The notes under the pieces were generated by a model. That model searched no databases. It had not been told where the DNA came from and was given only the letters and a program-made list of their open reading frames with translations. Position numbers and translations under genes: made by a program. Below are positions 11,605 through 24,643 of a stretch of DNA of 64,000 nucleotides, piece by piece (within the stretch, counting starts at the first letter, position 1; each line of letters starts with the position of its first letter). Source of the DNA: Aselliscus stoliczkanus (taxonomy: Eukaryota; Chordata; Mammalia; Chiroptera; Hipposideridae); NCBI GenBank assembly GCA_033961575.1, contig CM066728.1, positions 110,440,852-110,504,851 on the forward strand. The letters are read 5' to 3'.

Positions 11605-12821
11605 CCAGGGTTAGCTGCTACTACCTGTCAATCATCATGCTTAGCCTACCATAATCTATTGCTCTTTCTTTCTACGCTGGTGAAAACCAGTTCACTTAAT
11701 GAGAATATGGGAAAGGCAGACAGGACGAAGTCCATTTCCGGGAATTCAAATTCTCTGAAGAATGTCCGCCCAATTTGTATTTCACTTGCTGCCTGTCGCC
11801 TTCTGTTTGGAATCAAGTGGGGGGCTGATGGATGATGAGTCTAAAATGTGAACCTCCGTTGGGGCCCGCCTCCAGGATTGGGGTCCTGGTGCTGCACTGG
11901 GGACATGGGCGCTGTGGAGAGAGGGAAGCATGGGCGCCAGTGAAGGAGGGGGCAGAGGCCCGGTGCTTATGTGAGGGGCTCCCCTTGTCACCCGCCTGCC
12001 TGGCCGGACATGCAGATTTCGAGAAGAGACAGAGGCTGCAGGCCTTCTGGACGGGCTTGGGGACAGAGCCCCGGGAGGGGAGATGTGGGCGGACATTTCT
12101 GTGCAGAGAAAGGTCACAGGAATGCAGCCTCCGGCCTGGTGGGCCTCCGGCCCTGACCCCCCATGGAGGACAGCAACCCCTCTCGGCCAAGCCTTCGTCA
12201 TCGTCATCTCGGGGCTGTAACAACCCTAGAGAAGGGCTTGCTGGGCCCATTAACAGCATCCGTGATCTCAGCAGGGCTGCAGAAAGGGGCCTGCTGGCCA
12301 TTTCTTCGCAAATAATGCAATATTTTCAAAGCTCCTTTTCCAAATAGAAACGTTTTTATTGAAAAAGAGAAAAGAGCAAGCAAACATTTACACACGTGAA
12401 GGTAAAGGGGCAAAGAAAAAGCTGTCCTCGCGGCATGTGAACTGCTGACCTTGGGTAAACAGGTCAAAGCTGCGGGCAGTTGGCAGGGAGACGGGCCTCA
12501 GACACAAGCTTCTCAGGCTCCTGACAGTGGGGTGCTCCTGTCTTCAGCTCCTTAACCCACAGGCGCACAGAGTTCCTCAAAGAAAGCAAGAGAAAAAGAG
12601 CAAAAAGTCCTGAGTCAGTTAATGCAAACAGCAAACAGGTCAAACTTTGATTAAGGTTGGTGGGGGTGGGGGGCAGGCACTATTTGCAAATAACACTGAC
12701 TCCCGGCAACAGCTGTTTCTGTCTCCAGTCTCCCGTGCAAACCCCAGACAAAGGTACAGACACATTATGGCAGCTTCTTTTCACGGCCAGGAAAGCAGTG
12801 AAGACACAGCACAGTTAGAAA
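11605..12821. other. Unique intergenic sequence
   Basis: Overlapping open frames on both strands (up to 171 codons at 11832-12347, plus) are not supported by domains. Between 12600 and 12730 there are motifs of regulatory flavour: a TGAGTCAG AP-1-type site, CTTTGAT and ATTTGCAAAT. They are too short to count as evidence of an enhancer. No transposon is recognised. Confidence 0.45.
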
Positions 12822-12933
12822 GCGAGCCCGGGCGCAGTGCGACGCACTTGCTGGCGCAGCTCGCGTGGGCCGGCCGGTGGGGCTGACGCCCCTGAGTTCA
12901 GCGCGTGCGCCCGCAGACGGTCCGTGATAATAC
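12822..12933. other. Small CpG-dense patch
   Basis: About 18 CpG dinucleotides in 112 bp, in a region where CpG is otherwise rare. It includes runs such as GCGCGTGCGCCCGC and GGGCCGGCCGG. It is shorter than a conventional CpG island. It could be a hypomethylated regulatory remnant or the GC-rich head of an unrecognised transposon. I see no TATA box, splice donor or coding frame tied to it. Confidence 0.6.
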
Positions 12934-13659
12934 GTTTGGCACATCACTGAAGTTTGTTTTTCTATCAGGTGGATGTAGTTTTTAAAACTTGAAGCATTGT
13001 ATTATGTGTTTGTAAATACCTTTTACATCCCTCCCAGTTTCCTGAAGCATTTCCTGCCGCTCCCACCTTCGTATTATGTGAATATTCAGAGCAAATGCCT
13101 TTCTCCCGAGAGGGCTGGTCCCTGGTCTGGCCTAGGGTTGGTGCTGAGCGAGCAAGGATGGGTAAGCGGCAGCCTTCATCCCTGGGGAATGTGCAGCCTC
13201 CTGGGAGACAGGCCAGTAGCCGCCATCCTCACCGAAGGAGGTGTGAGTGATTGGCTCATGCGCCGGGGACCCGGCCCTTGGCTCTAAGCTCAGCCAAGCT
13301 CAGCCATCTCCCCCAAACTTGAAGGGACAACAATTGTGGGACCTTTCTGTTTTAATATCACAGAGAATAAAAGTTGGGGGGAAATTAAGAAACGATGTAA
13401 TGTAGTTAAAGTTTCCTAGTCCTCCTTGAGAGTGATCATGGAAAAAGCTCAGGGTAAACCCTTTCTTCTAACATAAGGTGATGTTGGTGGAGGGACCCTC
13501 ACCCCTAGCCTCTATTAAACTCAGAGTTTGGAGCAGGCACTCACCCTGGATGCCCCAAGTTAAACAGAGGAGCCCAGGTGCCACCATCCTCAAGGGCAAA
13601 CATGTTTGTAAGCTGCTAAAATGACATAAGGATCTATTTAAAGAGCGGTCATCATATCA
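12934..13659. other. Unique intergenic sequence
   Basis: No gene or repeat recognised. The 96-codon frame at 12997-13287 has no recognisable features. Confidence 0.5.
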
Positions 13660-14045
13660 GGCAACTTTCCATGGAGTAGTCGGGTCTGTGTCTCCTCCCC
13701 TTGAACCTGGGTGGGCTTCAGTCACCGAGAGAATGTGGCAGGAGTGATGCTATATGGTTGTGAGATGAGATCATTAAAAGAACACACACAGCTCCTCTGA
13801 AAGATGTCTCAGGACCTCAGAGAGGCCCCGCCTGCCAGTCTACCAGGGTAGGCAGGAGGGGGACTCTGCCGAGGAGCCCAGCCGTTTGTGTCTCTCCCTC
13901 CTCACAAGGCCCCACCCATGGGGAATCAGAGAGAAGCCAGCCCCCTCTGCCCTGTAGAATCCAGGGCATAGTAACATGGTTTGTGCTTAATGCCACCAAG
14001 TGTGGGAAGCTTGTTACACAGTGACAAATAACTGGAACAGGGAAT
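13660..14045 (+). mobile_element. Old interspersed repeat of LTR or L1-tail type
   Basis: Collinear with a widespread mammalian repeat. It has 'ccccttgaacctgggtgggctt', 'gagaatgtggcaggagtgatgctat', a diverged middle, and the ending 'gccaccaagtgtgggaagcttgttacacagtgacaaataactggaac', written here in pieces with interruptions. The same ending recurs near 63580-63655, so the window has two copies of this family. I cannot place it confidently in a named family. Confidence 0.5.
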
Positions 14046-15689
14046 GAGCCAAAGGATGCTGCGTGACCCAGCCATGTCCCAATGCTACAGTGGGGCTGAG
14101 ACGTCATACATTCCGACCAGACTGCGCTGCCTGGCGCCTAACGCAGTAACCCATTTGGATGCTTGCCAACACGTGAAGAATATCAGGGTAGAAAGGAGAT
14201 CGTATGACTTTTAAAATCTCATCAACGATAAGCTTATGCAGTCCTCCCTTTCCAGTGTCACTTAAAGGAGGTCACACTTGCAGGACAGGAGGAAGAGTGG
14301 GCCACACCCCTTGGGAGATTTGCCTTCAGGACTGCGGTCCCACACTGATTCCAGGAAAGCCGATGTCCGCTGGAGAGGGTCCCAGCCCATGGCTGAAGTC
14401 TCCCAGGCCATCAGGAGGACAAAGGCAGGGGAAGCTCCGGTGACAGCAAATCGGCATACGGAAGACTCTGTGGTTTGATAGCTGGGGATTTCCAGAAAAA
14501 GGAAAAGACGTGTGCGTAGGTCCTGTGGCCAGGGACACTTCATGGTCATTAGATGCTGGGCGAAGAAAGTCCATCATTGAACAGGGCTGGGCACTCAGCC
14601 CTCCTCCTTCGCCAGACACTGTGCTGTGGTGTTAGCGTGCCCATCGGTCAGTCTAGGTGAGGCTGTGTATTTCTCCCACAGAAGCTTGCTCCCAGCTGGA
14701 AGGGCACTAGGAAAGCCTCTCTCAGCCCAGCTGTGCCAAGCACACAGCCACGGTTCCCGGAAAGGCACAACACCATCATGCATCCATCCTCAGTGCGAGT
14801 ACAACACACACCGTGGGGGAGCCCCATCCTCGCACCTCAGACAGTCTCATCCCGGCCGTGCAGGATGGGCCTACACAAAAGTGCCCTAAGGCGAAGGAAA
14901 AAGCCTCCCAGGAGGCAGAGGGACGTGGGACCAACATGGTCTCAGGTCAGGTACAGTCAGACAGGAGAGCCTGGCAGCAGGGCTCGCATGCCTTGTGCAC
15001 ACACAGCTGGTGGGCTTAGGAGAGCTGGGCTTCCTGGGATGCGAACCCCAGAGAATGTGAGGGTGTTAAGTGGTGGGGTCCAGGCTGGCAGGAGAGAGGG
15101 AGGTGGGTGAGAGCAGAGGGCCTGGGGAAAGCTCCTGTCTCCCAAGGCCTGCACCCAAGACCTGCCTACCCTCTGCTGTTCCCATGGGGAAGACAGCGGT
15201 GGCCAGATTTTCACCTGGTCATCAGATGGCTTTGGTGGGCTGTGCTACCCCTGCTTTGGCCTGGCTCACCTCTTCTGTGTTTCTGGTCCCTGGCCAGTTC
15301 TTAGAAGTGCCTTCCCAGACCGCAGACTGCAGCTCCCATGTGTCCTGGGCCCTGCCCGGGGCCACATGCCCCAGCAACTAGGATTCTGCTCTGAGGACAC
15401 CAACTAAGTATGTGTGCAGGGGGCCCTGTATGTTCCAGCCCAAGGAGTATAATTTATTTTTCAATGCAGAGACAATTTTGAAAAATTAGGAAGAAAAAAA
15501 TGATTACAAGTAAAAGTTGTCTAGAAATCTTGTTTTAAAAATTGTTAAACGCTCCTGGAAAAAACACTTTTCTGCCATCCGCAAAGACCAGAGTAAGGTC
15601 CTGATAAGATGCCCTGCCTGCCACTCAACCAGCACCGCCCTGCTGGGCCCTGGACGGAATTTTGGACCCCGGTCCTTTGTCAGCTCCGC
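14046..15689. other. GC-rich unique sequence
   Basis: Several overlapping frames of 85-125 codons (for example 14733-15110, plus) occur on both strands without domains. Seen as chance openness. No transposon recognised. Confidence 0.45.
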
Positions 15690-15707
15690 AGTGCCCCCTG
15701 GGGGCAC
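15690..15707. promoter_or_regulatory. Palindromic CTCF-like motif
   Basis: GTGCCCCCTGGGGGCAC at 15691-15707 is an inverted repeat with 8-bp arms about one central base. Read on the minus strand, 15690-15703 gives CCCCAGGGGGCACT, close to the CTCF core. The plus-strand reading is weaker. If bound, the minus orientation would face away from the array starting at 16675. Confidence 0.4.
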
Positions 15708-16674
15708 ATAGCACAGAAGACACTTTAATGACTCACGCAGTGCTTCAAAGCAGGCAATGGAAGTTTTCCTTAGAAAGTCCACGTTTCCCCCTGCGGTTTA
15801 GGTAGAACTTTTAACATAGAGTGATGATAATATTCATCAATAGACTTTCCTGAGGTAACCGCGGCAACATTAGAAGAGGCACAGTTACAAACCAAGCCCG
15901 TTGCCTTCCTCTTTCAGTCCAGTAATCTGACAGTGTAATTAAAATAGTCATTTACTGAGGCCCTAGTCAGTGTTAAAGGTTGCACCGGAATTTCTTTTTT
16001 CCATTAAAACAAACATTTTCATTTAAATTTGAAGTCCGCATGTATGTGTCATGTATGTGGGGGAAGATGCCCTTCATTGGACAAGTTTCTACACGTCACA
16101 GGGCTGTGTCAGCTGTAGATAAGCCCACGTGGAAGGCATTTCCCGTGGTGCCCGGACAGAGCAAATGCTCAGCAATGGTTGTCCTGGGGCTTTAGACGTG
16201 TCTGGCTTCCCTGTTCCTCGTCGGTTCAGCAGTGCTTTCAGTGTGGGAGGGGGGAGGGAGAGAAATGGGGAGCCCTGCCTATGATTTGGGGCTCCGCTAT
16301 GGTCCTCCTCATTGCCACCCGGGCTGAGGTCCCGATGCCACAACTCCTTGCCGTCCCAGCTATTTTGGTTTGCACAATATTCGCGCCCATTGGCGCCCAG
16401 GCACAGCGGTTTCCCCAAAGCACATTCAGGGCGGTTGGTGGCTGAGACAGGCGTGGTCCCACTGCCAGCCCTCAGCCACCAGAGTCACGAGGTTCCTCCT
16501 GGGAGCAGCTGGCGGGCCCTCTCCATGTGAAGGCCTCCCCCGCCCCTAGATATCGCTGCACCCGGACTGAAGAAGTCAAAGGCGAAAAGCCTGTGGCTGT
16601 TTGGGGAAGCTGGCCATGCTGGGGAAACAGACGGCCCCAGAGCTGAGGGCAGCCCAGGCCGAGGTCTAGGGAGG
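15708..16674. other. Unique left flank of the 65-bp array
   Basis: No gene or clear transposon. Sequence up to 16674 shares nothing with the 65-bp unit, so the array border is sharp at about 16675. Confidence 0.5.
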
Positions 16675-19600
16675 CTCTCAGCATGTAACATGTGGTAATA
16701 TATCATAAGTAATGGCTCCAGTTCCCACGCTGCACCTGGCTGTCAGCATGTGATCTGTGATAATATAATATATATAATGGTTCCAGTTCCCATGCTGCAC
16801 ATGGCTCTCAGCATGTGATCTGTGGTAATATAATATATATAATAACTCCAGTTCCCATGCTGCACATGGCTCTCAGCATGTGATCTGTGGTAATATAATA
16901 TATATAATAACTCCAGTTCCCATGCTGCACCTGGCTCTCAGCATGTGATCTGTGATAATATAATATATATAATAACTCCAGTTCCCATGCTGCACCTGGC
17001 TCTCAGCATGTGATCTGTGGTAATATAATATATATAATGGCTCCAGTTCCCATGCTGCACCTGGCTCTCAGCATGTGATCTGTGATAATATAATATATAT
17101 AATGGCTCCAGTTCCCACGCTGCACCTGGCTCTCAGCATGTGATCTGTGGTAATATAATATATATAATAACTCCAGTTCCCATGCTGCACCTGGCTCTCA
17201 GCATGTGATCTGTGGTAATATAATATATATAATAACTCCAGTTCCCATGCTGCACCTGGCTCTCAGCATGTGATCTGTGATAATATAATATATATAATAA
17301 CTCCAGTTCCCACGCTGCACCTGGCTCTCAGCATGTGATCTGTGGTAATATAATATATATAATGGCTCCAGTTCCCATGCTACACCTGGCTCTCAGCATG
17401 TGATATGTGATAATATAATATATATAATAACTCCAGTTCCCATGCTGCACCTGGCTCTCAGCATGTGATCTGTGGTAATATAATATATATAATAACTCCA
17501 GTTCCCATGCTGCACCTGGCTCTCAGCATGTGATATGTGATAATATAATATATATAATAACTCCAGTTCCCATGCTGCACCTGGCTCTCAGCATGTGATC
17601 TGTGGTAATATAATATATATAATGGCTCCAGTTCCCACGCTGCACCTGGCTCTCAGCATGTGATCTGTGGTAATATAATATATATAATAACTCCAGTTCC
17701 CACGCTGCACCTGGCTCTCAGCATGTGATATGTGATAATATAATATATATAATAACTCCAGTTCCCATGCTGCACCTGGCTCTCAGCATGTGATATGTGA
17801 TAATATAATATATATAATAACTCCAGTTCCCATGCTGCACCTGGCTCTCAGCATGTGATCTGTGGTAATATAATATATATAATAACTCCAGTTCCCACGC
17901 TGCACCTGGCTCTCAGCATGTGATATGTGATAATATAATATATATAATAACTCCAGTTCCCACGCTGCACCTGGCTCTCAGCATGTGATATGTGATAATA
18001 TAATATATATAATAACTCCAGTTCCCACGCTGCACCTGGCTCTCAGCATGTGATCTGTGATAATATAATATATATAATAACTCCAGTTCCCACGCTGCAC
18101 CTGGCTCTCAGCATGTGATATGTGATAATATAATATATATAATAACTCCAGTTCCCATGCTGCACCTGGCTCTCAGCATGTGATATGTGATAATATAATA
18201 TATATAATAACTCCAGTTCCCACGCTGCACCTGGCTCTCAGCATGTGATCTGTGGTAATATAATATATATAATGGCTCCAGTTCCCATGCTGCACCTGGC
18301 TCTCAGCATGTGATCTGTGATAATATAATATATATAATAACTCCAGTTCCCATGCTGCACCTGGCTCTCAGCATGTGATCTGTGATAATATAATATATAT
18401 AATAACTCCAGTTCCCACGCTGCACCTGGCTCTCAGCATGTGATATGTGATAATATAATATATATAATAACTCCAGTTCCCATGCTGCACCTGGCTCTCA
18501 GCATGTGATATGTGATAATATAATATATATAATAACTCCAGTTCCCACGCTGCACCTGGCTCTCAGCATGTGATCTGTGGTAATATAATATATATAATAA
18601 CTCCAGTTCCCATGCTGCACCTGGCTCTCAGCATGTGATATGTGATAATATAATATATATAATAACTCCAGTTCCCATGCTGCACCTGGCTCTCAGCATG
18701 TGATATGTGATAATATAATATATATAATAACTCCAGTTCCCACGCTGCACCTGGCTCTCAGCATGTGATATGTGGTAATATAATATATATAATAACTCCA
18801 GTTCCCATGCTGCACCTGGCTCTCAGCATGTGATCTGTGATAATATAATATATATAATAACTCCAGTTCCCACGCTGCACCTGGCTCTCAGCATGTGATC
18901 TGTGGTAATATAATATATATAATAACTCCAGTTCCCACGCTGCACCTGGCTCTCAGCATGTGATATGTGGTAATATAATATATATAATAACTCCAGTTCC
19001 CATGCTGCACCTGGCTCTCAGCATGTGATCTGTGATAATATAATATATATAATAACTCCAGTTCCCATGCTGCACCTGGCTCTCAGCATGTGATATGTGG
19101 TAATATAATATATATAATAACTCCAGTTCCCACGCTGCACCTGGCTCTCAGCATGTGATATGTGATGATATAATATATATAATAACTCCAGTTCCCATGC
19201 TGCACCTGGCTCTCAGCATGTGATCTGTGGTAATATAATATATATAATAACTCCAGTTCCCATGCTGCACCTGGCTCTCAGCATGTGATCTGTGATAATA
19301 TAATATATATAATAACTCCAGTTCCCATGCTGCACCTGGCTCTCAGCATGTGATCTGTGGTAATATAATATATATAATAACTCCAGTTCCCATGCTGCAC
19401 CTGGCTCTCAGCATGTGATCTGTGGTAATATAATATATATAATAACTCCAGTTCCCATGCTGCACCTGGCTCTCAGCATGTGATCTGTGGTAATATAATA
19501 TATATAATGGCTCCAGTTCCCATGCTGCACCTGGCTCTCAGCATGTGATATGTGGTAATATAATATATATAATAACTCCAGTTCCCATGCTGCACCTGGC

Positions 19601-22600
19601 TCTCAGCATGTGATCTGTGATAATATAATATATATAATAACTCCAGTTCCCATGCTGCACCTGGCTCTCAGCATGTGATCTGTGGTAATATAATATATAT
19701 AATAACTCCAGTTCCCACGCTGCACCTGGCTCTCAGCATGTGATATGTGATAATATAATATATATAATAACTCCAGTTCCCACGCTGCACCTGGCTCTCA
19801 GCATGTGATATGTGGTAATATAATATATATAATAACTCCAGTTCCCATGCTGCACCTGGCTCTCAGCATGTGATATGTGATAATATAATATATATAATGG
19901 CTCCAGTTCCCATGCTGCACCTGGCTCTCAGCATGTGATCTGTGATAATATAATATATATAATAACTCCAGTTCCCATGCTGCACCTGGCTCTCAGCATG
20001 TGATCTGTGGTAATATAATATATATAATAACTCCAGTTCCCACGCTGCACCTGGCTCTCAGCATGTGATATGTGATAATATAATATATATAATAACTCCA
20101 GTTCCCATGCTGCACCTGGCTCTCAGCATGTGATCTGTGATAATATAATATATATAATAACTCCAGTTCCCATGCTGCACCTGGCTCTCAGCATGTGATC
20201 TGTGATAATATAATATATATAATAACTCCAGTTCCCATGCTGCACCTGGCTCTCAGCATGTGATCTGTGGTAATATAATATATATAATAACTCCAGTTCC
20301 CATGCTGCACCTGGCTCTCAGCATGTGATCTGTGATAATATAATATATATAATGGCTCCAGTTCCCATGCTGCACCTGGCTCTCAGCATGTGATCTGTGG
20401 TAATATAATATATATAATAACTCCAGTTCCCAGGCTGCACCTGGCTCTCAGCATGTGATATGTGGTAATATAATATATATAATAACTCCAGTTCCCACGC
20501 TGCACCTGGCTCTCAGCATGTGATATGTGATAATATAATATATATAATAACTCCAGTTCCCATGCTGCACCTGGCTCTCAGCATGTGATCTGTGATAATA
20601 TAATATATATAATAACTCCAGTTCCCATGCTGCACCTGGCTCTCAGCATGTGATCTGTGATAATATAATATATATAATAACTCCAGTTCCCACGCTGCAC
20701 CTGGCTCTCAGCATGTGATCTGTGGTAATATAATATATATAATAACTCCAGTTCCCACGCTGCACCTGGCTCTCAGCATGTGATATGTGATAATATAATA
20801 TATATAATAACTCCAGTTCCCATGCTGCACCTGGCTCTCAGCATGTGATCTGTGATAATATAATATATATAATAACTCCAGTTCCCATGCTGCACCTGGC
20901 TCTCAGCATGTGATCTGTGATAATATAATATATATAATAACTCCAGTTCCCACGCTGCACCTGGCTCTCAGCATGTGATATGTGATAATATAATATATAT
21001 AATAACTCCAGTTCCCATGCTGCACCTGGCTCTCAGCATGTGATCTGTGATAATATAATATATATAATAACTCCAGTTCCCATGCTGCACCTGGCTCTCA
21101 GCATGTGATCTGTGATAATATAATATATATAATAACTCCAGTTCCCATGCTGCACCTGGCTCTCAGCATGTGATATGTGATAATATAATATATATAATAA
21201 CTCCAGTTCCCATGCTGCACCTGGCTCTCAGCATGTGATCTGTGATAATATAATATATATAATAACTCCAGTTCCCATGCTGCACCTGACTCTCAGCATG
21301 TGATCTGTGATAATATAATATATATAATAACTCCAGTTCCCACGCTGCACCTGGCTCTCAGCATGTGATCTGTGGTGATATAATATATATAATAACTCCA
21401 GTTCCCACGCTGCACCTGGCTCTCAGCATGTGATATGTGATAATATAATATATATAATAACTCCAGTTCCCACGCTGCACCTGGCTCTCAGCATGTGATC
21501 TGTGATAATATAATATATATAATAACTCCAGTTCCCACGCTGCACCTGGCTCTCAGCATGTGATCTGTGATAATATAATATATATAATAACTCCAGTTCC
21601 CATGCTGCACCTGGCTCTCAGCATGTGATCTGTGATAATATAATATATATAATAACTCCAGTTCCCAGGCTGCACCTGGCTCTCAGCATGTGATCTGTGA
21701 TAATATAATATATATAATAACTCCAGTTCCCACGCTGCACCTGGCTCTCAGCATGTGATATGTGATAATATAATATATATAATAACTCCAGTTCCCACGC
21801 TGCACCTGGCTCTCAGCATGTGATCTGTGATAATATAATATATATAATAACTCCAGTTCCCATGCTGCACCTGGCTCTCAGCATGTGATCTGTGATAATA
21901 TAATATATATAATAACTCCAGTTCCCACGCTGCACCTGGCTCTCAGCATGTGATCTGTGGTAATATAATATATATAATAACTCCAGTTCCCATGCTGCAC
22001 CTGGCTCTCAGCATGTGATCTGTGATAATATAATATATATAATGGCTCCAGTTCCCATGCTGCACCTGGCTCTCAGCATGTGATCTGTGGTAATATAATA
22101 TATATAATAACTCCAGTTCCCATGCTGCACCTGGCTCTCAGCATGTGATCTGTGATAATATAATATATATAATAACTCCAGTTCCCATGCTGCACCTGGC
22201 TCTCAGCATGTGATCTGTGATAATATAATATATATAATAACTCCAGTTCCCATGCTGCACCTGGCTCTCAGCATGTGATCTGTGATAATATAATATATAT
22301 AATAACTCCAGTTCCCATGCTGCACCTGGCTCTCAGCATGTGATCTGTGATAATATAATATATATAATAACTCCAGTTCCCATGCTGCACCTGGCTCTCA
22401 GCATGTGATCTGTGATAATATAATATATATAATAACTCCAGTTCCCACGCTGCACCTGGCTCTCAGCATGTGATCTGTGGTAATATAATATATATAATAA
22501 CTCCAGTTCCCACGCTGCACCTGGCTCTCAGCATGTGATCTGTGATAATATAATATATATAATAACTCCAGTTCCCATGCTGCACCTGGCTCTCAGCATG

Positions 22601-24643
22601 TGATCTGTGGTAATATAATATATATAATAACTCCAGTTCCCACGCTGCACCTGGCTCTCAGCATGTGATCTGTGATAATATAATATATATAATAACTCCA
22701 GTTCCCATGCTGCACCTGGCTCTCAGCATGTGATCTGTGATAATATAATATATATAATAACTCCAGTTCCCATGCTGCACCTGGCTCTCAGCATGTGATA
22801 TGTGATAATATAATATATATAATAACTCCAGTTCCCACGCTGCACCTGGCTCTCAGCATGTGATCTGTGATAATATAATATATATAATAACTCCAGTTCC
22901 CATGCTGCACCTGGCTCTCAGCATGTGATCTGTGATAATATAATATATATAATAACTCCAGTTCCCATGCTGCACCTGGCTCTCAGCATGTGATCTGTGG
23001 TAATATAATATATATAATAACTCCAGTTCCCATGCTGCACCTGGCTCTCAGCATGTGATATGTGATAATATAATATATATAATAACTCCAGTTCCCACGC
23101 TGCACCTGGCTCTCAGCATGTGATCTGTGGTAATATAATATATATAATAACTCCAGTTCCCATGCTGCACCTGGCTCTCAGCATGTGATATGTGATAATA
23201 TAATATATATAATAACTCCAGTTCCCACGCTGCACCTGGCTCTCAGCATGTGATCTGTGATAATATAATATATATAATAACTCCAGTTCCCATGCTGCAC
23301 CTGGCTCTCAGCATGTGATATGTGATAATATAATATATATAATAACTCCAGTTCCCACGCTGCACCTGGCTCTCAGCATGTGATCTGTGATAATATAATA
23401 TATATAATAACTCCAGTTCCCACGCTGCACCTGGCTCTCAGCATGTGATCTGTGATAATATAATATATATAATAACTCCAGTTCCCACGCTGCACCTGGC
23501 TCTCAGCATGTGATCTGTGATAATATAATATATATAATAACTCCAGTTCCCATGCTGCACCTGGCTCTCAGCATGTGATATGTGGTAATATAATATATAT
23601 AATAACTCCAGTTCCCACGCTGCACCTGGCTCTCAGCATGTGATCTGTGGTAATATAATATATATAATAACTCCAGTTCCCACGCTGCACCTGGCTCTCA
23701 GCATGTGATCTGTGGTAATATAATATATATAATAACTCCAGTTCCCATGCTGCACCTGGCTCTCAGCATGTGATCTGTGATAATATAATATATATAATAA
23801 CTCCAGTTCCCACGCTGCACCTGGCTCTCAGCATGTGATCTGTGATAATATAATATATATAATAACTCCAGTTCCCACGCTGCACCTGGCTCTCAGCATG
23901 TGATCTGTGGTAATATAATATATATAATAACTCCAGTTCCCACGCTGCACCTGGCTCTCAGCATGTGATCTGTGATAATATAATATATATAATAACTCCA
24001 GTTCCCACGCTGCACCTGGCTCTCAGCATGTGATCTGTGATAATATAATATATATAATAACTCCAGTTCCCACGCTGCACCTGGCTCTCAGCATGTGATC
24101 TGTGGTAATATAATATATATAATAACTCCAGTTCCCATGCTGCACCTGGCTCTCAGCATGTGATCTGTGATAATATAATATATATAATAACTCCAGTTCC
24201 CACGCTGCACCTGGCTCTCAGCATGTGATCTGTGATAATATAATATATATAATAACTCCAGTTCCCACGCTGCACCTGGCTCTCAGCATGTGATCTGTGA
24301 TAATATAATATATATAATGGCTCCAGTTCCCATGCTGCACCTGGCTCTCAGCATGTGATCTGTGGTAATATAATATATATAATAACTCCAGTTCCCATGC
24401 TGCACCTGGCTCTCAGCATGTGATCTGTGGTAATATAATATATATAATAACTCCAGTTCCCACGCTGCACCTGGCTCTCAGCATGTGATCTGTGATAATA
24501 TAATATATATAATAACTCCAGTTCCCACGCTGCACCTGGCTCTCAGCATGTGATCTGTGGTAATATAATATATATAATAACTCCAGTTCCCACGCTGCAC
24601 CTGGCTCTCAGCATGTGATCTGTGGTAATATAACATATGTAAT
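16675..24643. repeat. 65-bp minisatellite array, about 122.5 copies
   Basis: The unit begins CTCTCAGCATGTGATCTGTG, continues with an A/T-only core of about 20 bp (TAATATAATATATATAATAA) and ends CTCCAGTTCCCATGCTGCACCTGG. Unit starts fall on a strict 65-bp grid: 16675, 16740, 16805 and onward, checked at 19990, 22330 and 24605, the last start. That is 122 periods with no net length change. Variation is nearly confined to four sites: GAT[C/A]TGTG, GTG[G/A]TAATA, AAT[AA/GG]CTCC and CCCA[T/C]GC. The first unit and the truncated last one are the most diverged. Rare changes include CCCAGG at 20431 and 21666. The plus strand has no sizeable open frame. Every unit carries CATGTG. No transposon origin is recognised. 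Confidence 0.98.

Noticed and set aside
16675..24643. Regular repeat array that could be mistaken for a CRISPR array
   Set aside because: Units are contiguous with no unique spacers, the unit is 65 bp throughout, no cas-like genes exist, and the sequence is mammalian.
16675..24643. Telomeric or centromeric satellite
   Set aside because: No TTAGGG-type repeats and no match to the alpha-like 171-bp period or a CENP-B box. The array is bounded by unique sequence on both sides. It could still be a local copy of a larger satellite, which only a genome search could show.
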